Source: an uncultured Methanomethylovorans sp.
Lineage (GTDB): Archaea; Halobacteriota; Methanosarcinia; Methanosarcinales; Methanosarcinaceae
Direction: 5' to 3'
DNA length: 64,000 nucleotides
Assembly: GCF_963678545.1 (NCBI RefSeq)
Contig: NZ_OY782870.1
Coordinates: 310,001-374,000, forward strand
Below are positions 59,368-64,000 of this stretch, in pieces. Within the stretch, counting starts at the first letter, position 1. The number at the start of each line of letters is the position of its first letter. The notes below the pieces were generated by a model, which searched no databases, was not told where the DNA came from, and was given only the letters and a program-made list of their open reading frames with translations. A program made the position numbers and the translations under genes.

Positions 59368-59868
59368 TTAGCAATCCTTTGCACACATATTGATGTCCAA
59401 ATTAGATTTCAGAAAAAAATAAGCCGTAAATAGAAGAAAAATAAAACCTATTGGCATAGCTTTGAAAGAGCTGCTCCAGACCACAAAGGAACCTAAGATG
59501 TTAAATGCAGAACACAATATGAGAAGATAACCAGAAGTGCGCACACTGAACGTTTCTGACAAGTTCTCTTTGAAATTCTCATTGATCAATACTACCACAC
59601 AGATCAACGCTCCCAAAAACCAGGAGATAGTACGGAATGATGGAGCAAGTCCCCCATAAGACAACAATGACAGTTGCTTCGCCACATCCACAAAAAGAGT
59701 TCCATATACCATGTCAAAATTAACGTAAAAAAGTGAGAATTTGATACCCCAGCCTGTACTATAAAGGCTATTGTAGAAATAGAACTCCCATGGAACAATG
59801 ATGCATATAAGCGGCATAATCTTTCTAAGCAGAACAAGATCAGAAGCTTTTATGTGCAGACGAGTCAT
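59368..59868 (-). CDS. Four-helix membrane protein, function unknown
   Basis: 166 residues with four hydrophobic helices (~residues 15-32, 52-76, 82-98 and 110-150, the last possibly two). Basic N terminus and ends CAKDC. No family recognised with confidence. A TATA box at about 59887-59897 lies ~25 nt from ATG 59868, so the message appears leaderless, and the gene is divergent from the AbrB-PhoU regulator. Confidence 0.55.
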   Translation of the reverse strand: MTRLHIKASDLVLLRKIMPLICIIVPWEFYFYNSLYSTGWGIKFSLFYVNFDMVYGTLFVDVAKQLSLLSYGGLAPSFRTISWFLGALICVVVLINENFKENLSETFSVRTSGYLLILCSAFNILGSFVVWSSSFKAMPIGFIFLLFTAYFFLKSNLDINMCAKDC

Positions 59869-59920
59869 ACATTAAAATAGTGTGTTTAAATATATATATC
59901 AATTTACTTATACTAGACAA

Positions 59921-59961
59921 ATGTATATATACAAATCTAATTTATATAGATCCTATAAATT
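59921..59961. promoter_or_regulatory. Palindromes in the promoter of the AbrB-PhoU gene
   Basis: A perfect 12-bp palindrome TGTATATATACA (about 59921-59932, also a TATA candidate) is followed by an inverted repeat AATTTATA-N7-TATAAATT (59939-59961) just upstream of the proposed start. Plausible binding sites for autoregulation by the AbrB domain (inference). Confidence 0.45.
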
Positions 59962-59982
59962 TGAGTATAAAGAGGGATTGCC

Positions 59983-60984
59983 ATAGAGACCAGAAAAGTA
60001 CAACAAACTGGTGGGTCGACCTATATAGTTTCCTTACCCAAGCAATGGGCAGACAAGGTAGGTATAAAGACTGGAAGCCGCCTTTCACTTTCACCACAGC
60101 CTGACGGCAAGCTTGTAATAAACCCAATTCAGGATGCACCCCAAACTAAAAAGACCCAGATCGATGTCACAGATCGCATGGGAGAAATTTTAATAAGAGA
60201 TATAATAGCAGCCTACCTGGTAGGTGCAGACATATTAGAGATTAAGTCAGAGAGAATGCTGGCAGAGCAGAAGAACATCATACGTGAGATGTGCTATAAA
60301 CTAATCGGACCCGAAATAATAGAGGAAACTGGAAAAAAGGTTATTATAAAGGATCTGCTCAATCCCAATGAGATCTCAATTAAAAAAAGTGTGAGGAGAA
60401 TGTTTCTTCTATCTAATTCGATGCAAAAAGATGCGATTAGGGCACTTAAGACCAATGATAAGGATCTGGCACTGGACGTGATACAAAGGGATGACGATGT
60501 GGATAGGCTTTTCCTTCTTACAGCAAAACAATTCCGTGCAGTGCTTAAAGGCACCAAGCTTCCAGATACATCAGAAACATCAATAGATGAATATCATGAT
60601 CTTCGCATGGCAGCAGGTCCCCTTGAACGCATTGCAGACCATGCACAAAAAATAGCAAATATGGCCATGAATATGGATTACCTAATTCCGAATAATATAA
60701 TGGAAATGATAGAAAAAGCTACTGAAGCAACCCGCAAGATCGTGGAAGATGCCATAGAAGCCCTGTATAATCATGATGCTGAACTTGCAAATAAGGTAAT
60801 AGAGAGAGAGCACGCCCTTAAACCAAAGATAAATAAGCTAAACCAGTATCTTCTGAAGATAGAATCCCATGAAGCAATAGTAGCATTGGGAATTGTGATG
60901 GACAGTATAGAGAGGACTGGCGATTACGGAGCTAACATAGCAGAGATAGCTATTAATTCAGCTATGGCTGCATCACAGGGGTAA
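59983..60984 (+). CDS. AbrB-domain PhoU-family phosphate uptake regulator (probable ATA start)
   Basis: The N terminus ETRKVQQTGGSTYIVSLPKQWADKVGIKTG is an AbrB/SpoVT-type DNA-binding swapped-hairpin domain; the rest is a two-repeat PhoU domain (FLLSNSMQKDAIRAL; QRDDDVDRLFLL; ERIADHAQKIANMAM; EREHALKPKINKL; DSIERTGDYGANIAEIA). The first ATG (60178) would delete the whole AbrB domain. Upstream the frame stays open to 59971 without ATG/GTG/TTG. ATA 59983 lies 6 nt after GAGGG and gives 333 residues with the family's standard N terminus. Likely a transcriptional regulator of phosphate genes such as pst. Confidence 0.88.
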   Translation: METRKVQQTGGSTYIVSLPKQWADKVGIKTGSRLSLSPQPDGKLVINPIQDAPQTKKTQIDVTDRMGEILIRDIIAAYLVGADILEIKSERMLAEQKNIIREMCYKLIGPEIIEETGKKVIIKDLLNPNEISIKKSVRRMFLLSNSMQKDAIRALKTNDKDLALDVIQRDDDVDRLFLLTAKQFRAVLKGTKLPDTSETSIDEYHDLRMAAGPLERIADHAQKIANMAMNMDYLIPNNIMEMIEKATEATRKIVEDAIEALYNHDAELANKVIEREHALKPKINKLNQYLLKIESHEAIVALGIVMDSIERTGDYGANIAEIAINSAMAASQG

Positions 60985-61093
60985 GGCAGAGGATACAAAA
61001 ACAGAACAAGAAAACATAACTATTATAAATCAAAGGATTATTATAGAAAAATGGCATTTCACTTTCGTGAGCTGGATTTCCAGGAGGGAATAA

Positions 61094-61729
61094 ATGGGCG
61101 TAATTAGAGCATTCAAGCAAAATTTTTCTGACTTTTTTAAGAAATTATTTCGAAAAAAGAACGCGCGTATAGGAATCTATGGTCCTCCTAACGCAGGAAA
61201 AACTACACTTGCGAATCGTATTCTTCGCGACTGGACAGGCGATGCCATGGGTTCTGTATCCCACATAGCACACGAAACTCGCCGTGCAAGACGTCGCGAA
61301 GGAGTGACAATAAAGGCAAATGGGCACTCCATCACTCTTGACATAATAGACACACCTGGCCTTGCCACTAAAATAGATTTCCATGAGTTCATGGAACATG
61401 GAATGGAAGAGAATGAAGCAAAGAGACGGGCTAAAGAGGCTACAGAGGGCGTTATTGAGGCTGTAAAATGGCTTGACAATCTTGATGGCGTCATACTTGT
61501 GATGGATGCTACCGAAGACCCATATACCCAAGTCAACGTTACAGTTATAGGCAACATGGAGGCAAGGAAGTTACCTCTTTTGATAGCTGCCAATAAAATA
61601 GATCTTCCTGAATCGTCACCTTCCACTATTAGAGATGCATTCCCTCAGCACCCCATGGTAGCCATATCCGCACTCGAAGGAAAAAACATAGATACCCTAT
61701 ATGAAGAGATTGCAAAAAGGTTTGGGTGA
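61094..61729 (+). CDS. Era-like GTP-binding protein
   Basis: 211 residues. A basic N-terminal helix (FKQNFSDFFKKLFRKKN) precedes the G domain: G1 GPPNAGKTT, switch region with HETRRARRREGVTIK, G3 DTPG, G4 ANKID, G5 ISALEG. Conserved in methanogens and haloarchaea next to DUF2073, with suspected ribosome or membrane role. GGAGGGAAT precedes ATG 61094. Its stop overlaps the start of the DUF2073 gene (ATGA). Confidence 0.88.
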   Translation: MGVIRAFKQNFSDFFKKLFRKKNARIGIYGPPNAGKTTLANRILRDWTGDAMGSVSHIAHETRRARRREGVTIKANGHSITLDIIDTPGLATKIDFHEFMEHGMEENEAKRRAKEATEGVIEAVKWLDNLDGVILVMDATEDPYTQVNVTVIGNMEARKLPLLIAANKIDLPESSPSTIRDAFPQHPMVAISALEGKNIDTLYEEIAKRFG

Positions 61730-62097
61730 TGAAAATGCAGGGAATTCAGATGGATCTTATATCCGAAGAAAAACTTGCTGAAATGGCTCCTGTGGAAAAA
61801 GTCAGATTTATTATAGATGAGGTAAGAAGCGGCAAGATCCTTGTCTTGGAAAAAGGCCTTACACCTGAAGAAGAGGCAAGCCTCATAGAAATGACAATGA
61901 CCCTGATCGATCCAGAAGGATTCTCAGGAATAGAGATGGAGAGCTATCCATCAAAAGATGATACGTCAATTTTTGGAAAGCTACTTAAGAAGCACACTGT
62001 CCGCACAAGGCTTACCGTAGTAGGGCCTGCAGACCAGCTTAAAACCCTCAAAAAGGATAGAAATATGATAAGTGCACTTCTATCATCCCACAAATGA
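61729..62097 (+). CDS. DUF2073 family protein
   Basis: 122 residues. APVEKVRFIIDEVRSGKILVLEKGLTPEEEASLIE (residues ~18-53) and FSGIEMESY are diagnostic. Function unknown; nearly always beside the Era-like GTPase, so probably its partner. ATG 61729 (4-nt overlap with the GTPase stop) is preferred over GTG 61726. Confidence 0.85.
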   Translation: MKMQGIQMDLISEEKLAEMAPVEKVRFIIDEVRSGKILVLEKGLTPEEEASLIEMTMTLIDPEGFSGIEMESYPSKDDTSIFGKLLKKHTVRTRLTVVGPADQLKTLKKDRNMISALLSSHK

Positions 62098-62119
62098 GAT
62101 TTAATGCTAGGTGCTGACT

Positions 62120-62638
62120 GTGGTCAAGATGGAACCGGCAGACAATATTGGAATAACAATATCACCTGCTCAATCCCTTTCTACCATGGAAATGGGAAGA
62201 GATGATGTCAATGTGGTGTGTAGTTATGGGAAAATATCAATATGGTTCGGCCGGACCGTTCCTGCCACAGTTATATGGAAAATATTTACCTGTATATCCA
62301 ATGTTGACAAGTTAGCTATTCATGAAAAGGAAATAGTTTGCAATTTTGAGGACATAACCACTTATGAAAGTTATGGATACGTATTAATTTCTTATGCCAG
62401 ATTTGAAGGTGGATATAGAACAACTTTTAATATTCCTTTTCTAAGCAACAAAGCTCTGATATATTTGGCAGATTCCATATATAAGGAACTTAAAGAAACA
62501 AATGTGCTTATTGACGTATATTGGACAGGCGATTATTCTGATATTATGAAACTGTACCAAGAAATGAACACCATCGATGAATGGAAACTGAAAAATATAA
62601 CCTATAAGGATGAAAGCAAGAGTACATCAAATTTCTAA
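62120..62638 (+). CDS. Hypothetical protein between DUF2073 and hxlB
   Basis: 172 residues, soluble. KMEPADNIGITISPAQSLSTMEMG at the N terminus, then a beta/alpha pattern with IWFGRTVPATVIWKIF, SYARFEGGYRTTFNIPF, and an acidic-basic C terminus. No family recognised. GTG 62120 has AGGTG at 6-nt spacing; 62111 and ATG 62129 are alternatives. 22 nt after DUF2073 and 20 nt before hxlB, so it lies inside an operon. Confidence 0.6.
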   Translation: MVKMEPADNIGITISPAQSLSTMEMGRDDVNVVCSYGKISIWFGRTVPATVIWKIFTCISNVDKLAIHEKEIVCNFEDITTYESYGYVLISYARFEGGYRTTFNIPFLSNKALIYLADSIYKELKETNVLIDVYWTGDYSDIMKLYQEMNTIDEWKLKNITYKDESKSTSNF

Positions 62639-62658
62639 GCGCAAGGGCAAGTGATAAA

Positions 62659-63273
62659 ATGATACAAAAGAAATTAGAAGTTACTGAGTGCAAGTATTTG
62701 ATTTCATCAATGGAACTTATGGCAAAACATCTTCAAAAAGTAGTTGCCCAGCTTGACAGACAAAGCATCAAGCAAATGCTTGAACACATTATAAATGCAA
62801 GGGCAATTTTTGTGATGGGTGCTGGAAGATCAGGACTTGTTGGAAGAGCTTTTGCAATGAGACTCATGCATCTTGGATTCACATCTTATGTGGTAGGAGA
62901 ATCCACAACGCCTGCTGTAACTAAAGAAGATGTTGTCATTGCAATATCTGGTTCCGGACAGACACGATCAATAGCCAATCTGGCAAAGATCACAAAAGAG
63001 ATTGGTGCTAAACTTATTACCATCACCTCTAATGATGAATCTACACTGGGAAACATATCGAACACAGTAGTGAAGATAGCTGGAAGAACAAAAGAAGATG
63101 TAGGGGGGTACGTTGAAAGACACATCAGAGGAGAATATACATACCTAACGCCTCTTGGCACATCCTTTGAGACATCAGCTACTGTTCTCCTCGATGGAGT
63201 AATAGCAGAGCTCATATACATCACCGGTGCCTCCGAAGAAGACCTAAAATCAAGACACAATAAACTGGAATAA
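62659..63273 (+). CDS. hxlB: 6-phospho-3-hexuloisomerase
   Basis: SIS-fold isomerase interconverting 3-hexulose-6-phosphate and fructose-6-phosphate. VMGAGRSGLVGRAFAMRLMHLG (residues ~54-75), AISGSGQTRSI and ITSNDESTLG, plus a C-terminal PLGTSFE segment with the catalytic Glu. 204 residues. With Fae-Hps (3610-4806) it completes the RuMP route for pentose supply. The two are not in one operon here, 58 kb apart. Confidence 0.93.
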   Translation: MIQKKLEVTECKYLISSMELMAKHLQKVVAQLDRQSIKQMLEHIINARAIFVMGAGRSGLVGRAFAMRLMHLGFTSYVVGESTTPAVTKEDVVIAISGSGQTRSIANLAKITKEIGAKLITITSNDESTLGNISNTVVKIAGRTKEDVGGYVERHIRGEYTYLTPLGTSFETSATVLLDGVIAELIYITGASEEDLKSRHNKLE

Positions 63274-63287
63274 AGGAAGGGAAAATT

Positions 63288-64000
63288 ATGCCTGGATCGA
63301 AGTTTGCTGACAGAGTTCTTAATATGAATATATCTGGGATCCGCAAGATGTTTGAAGCTGCAGGCTCAGATGCTATTAATCTCGGACTGGGACAGCCTGA
63401 TTTTGATACGCCACAACACATTAAGCAGGCAGCCATCGATGCAATCAATGAGGGATTCACTGCATACACAGCTGGTCCAGGCATTGGAGAACTTCGCGAG
63501 GAATTGAGCAGAAAGTTTAGGGATGAGAATTTTTTTGTTGTGGACCCTTCGGAAATAATCGTAACTTCTGGAGCATCCGAAGCCCTTGAGCTTGCTATTG
63601 CTTCCCTCGTAAACCCCGCAGACGAAGTAATGATAGCAAACCCTGGATTTGTATCATATAACGCTCTGGTGAACATGATGGGGGGAAAAGTATCAAACAT
63701 CCCTCTTAGTGAGAAGCTCACTATAACTCCAGAAGCTATAATAGAGAGAATCAGTCCAAAAACAAAGGCAATGATAATCAATTCTCCTGCTAATCCCACG
63801 GGTGCGGTTCAGAGTAAGAAGGATATGAAAGCTTTTGCAGAAATAGCGGATGATAATAATATCACTATAATTTCTGATGAGGTATATGAGCATTTCATCT
63901 ACGAAGGAGAACATATCAGCCCTGCTCAGTTTACAGATAATGTTATCACAGTCAATGCTGTTTCCAAGACATATGCTATGACCGGATGGAGAATAGGATA
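63288..64000 (+). CDS. Class I/II aminotransferase (aspartate-type), 3' end outside window
   Basis: PLP-dependent enzyme. ATG 63288 with GGAAGGG upstream opens a frame that runs to the window end (237 codons): NLGLGQPDFDTP, TAYTAGPGIGELREEL, SGASEALELAIASLV, INSPANPTGA, SDEVYEHF, and the PLP lysine in VSKTYAMTGWRIG. Family I aspartate/aromatic aminotransferases of archaea share this pattern; the exact substrate cannot be told. 14 nt after hxlB, likely the same operon. Confidence 0.92.
   Translation, partial: MPGSKFADRVLNMNISGIRKMFEAAGSDAINLGLGQPDFDTPQHIKQAAIDAINEGFTAYTAGPGIGELREELSRKFRDENFFVVDPSEIIVTSGASEALELAIASLVNPADEVMIANPGFVSYNALVNMMGGKVSNIPLSEKLTITPEAIIERISPKTKAMIINSPANPTGAVQSKKDMKAFAEIADDNNITIISDEVYEHFIYEGEHISPAQFTDNVITVNAVSKTYAMTGWRIG

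Noticed and set aside
63221..63799. 192-codon minus-strand frame opposite the aminotransferase
   Set aside because: Antisense shadow; the plus strand encodes an intact aminotransferase with all PLP motifs.

Overview
The window is an archaeal chromosome segment, most likely from a methylotrophic methanogen of the family Methanosarcinaceae. Evidence for a methanogen: F420-dependent methylene-H4MPT dehydrogenase (mtd), O-phosphoseryl-tRNA synthetase (sepS), the fused Fae-Hps enzyme, ADH synthase of the non-classical shikimate route, archaeal dUTPase, Hef, archaeosine transglycosylase, an archaeal SRP RNA, an intron-containing tRNA-Met, and a tandem-domain S-layer protein with a PGF-CTERM anchor of the Methanosarcina type. 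The genus cannot be fixed from the sequence alone (Methanomethylovorans or Methanolobus would fit).

Layout. 1-2.8 kb: aromatic amino acid genes aroD (5' truncated by the window), aroE, tyrA. 2.9-7 kb, minus strand: tpiA, fae-hps, thiC, nth. 7-10 kb: two small membrane proteins, tRNA-Val, a small hypothetical, dUTPase and ADH synthase. 10.4-18.5 kb: glyS, hef, a zinc-ribbon protein, UPF0147, a translin-family protein, sepS, then the decayed remnant of an endonuclease V gene. 18-23 kb: DUF473/PAC2 pair, PK-C-like domain protein, mtd, serB plus a coiled-coil protein. 22.9-27.7 kb, minus: a tight UbiA / geranylgeranyl-reductase-like / radical SAM cassette behind tgtA. 27.9-33.2 kb, minus: a complete rRNA operon in the order 16S, tRNA-Ala, 23S, tRNA-Cys, 5S, with two recognisable processing stems and tandem promoters. 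33.5-36.8 kb: the divergent aIF1A-rio1-KH (Dim2-like) ribosome-maturation cluster, DUF1614 and a KaiC-like ATPase. 36.8-42.6 kb: pyrC and the phosphate operon pstSCAB-phoU. 42.6-45.7 kb: DNA polymerase B and an intron-containing tRNA-Met. 45.7-57.4 kb: a cell-surface region with a lipoprotein, the S-layer protein, AglB oligosaccharyltransferase, three glycosyltransferases, and two KaiC-like ATPases. 57.5-64 kb: SRP RNA, tRNA-Ser, RNase P subunit 4, a metal-ligand-less MBL protein, a second PhoU-type regulator, an Era-like GTPase with DUF2073, 6-phospho-3-hexuloisomerase and a truncated aminotransferase.

How it works together. Fae-Hps and hexuloisomerase form the ribulose-monophosphate route that supplies pentose phosphates in methanogens without a classical pentose pathway. 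ADH synthase with AroD/AroE/TyrA feeds aromatic amino acids. The S-layer, AglB and glycosyltransferase genes are plausibly one N-glycosylation and surface unit. rRNA, aIF1A, Rio1, the KH protein, SRP RNA and RNase P are translation machinery.

Most unusual observations: (i) four genes (tpiA, aIF1A, pstA and the AbrB-PhoU regulator) whose conserved N termini, family lengths and ribosome binding sites point to near-cognate start codons (ATT, CTG, ATA, ATA); for aIF1A, itself a start-selection factor, this suggests autoregulation like that of bacterial infC. (ii) The UbiA-GGR-radical SAM cassette, a candidate for methanophenazine side-chain biosynthesis. (iii) A metallo-beta-lactamase-fold protein that has lost essentially all metal ligands. 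(iv) tRNA-Cys placed between 23S and 5S rRNA.
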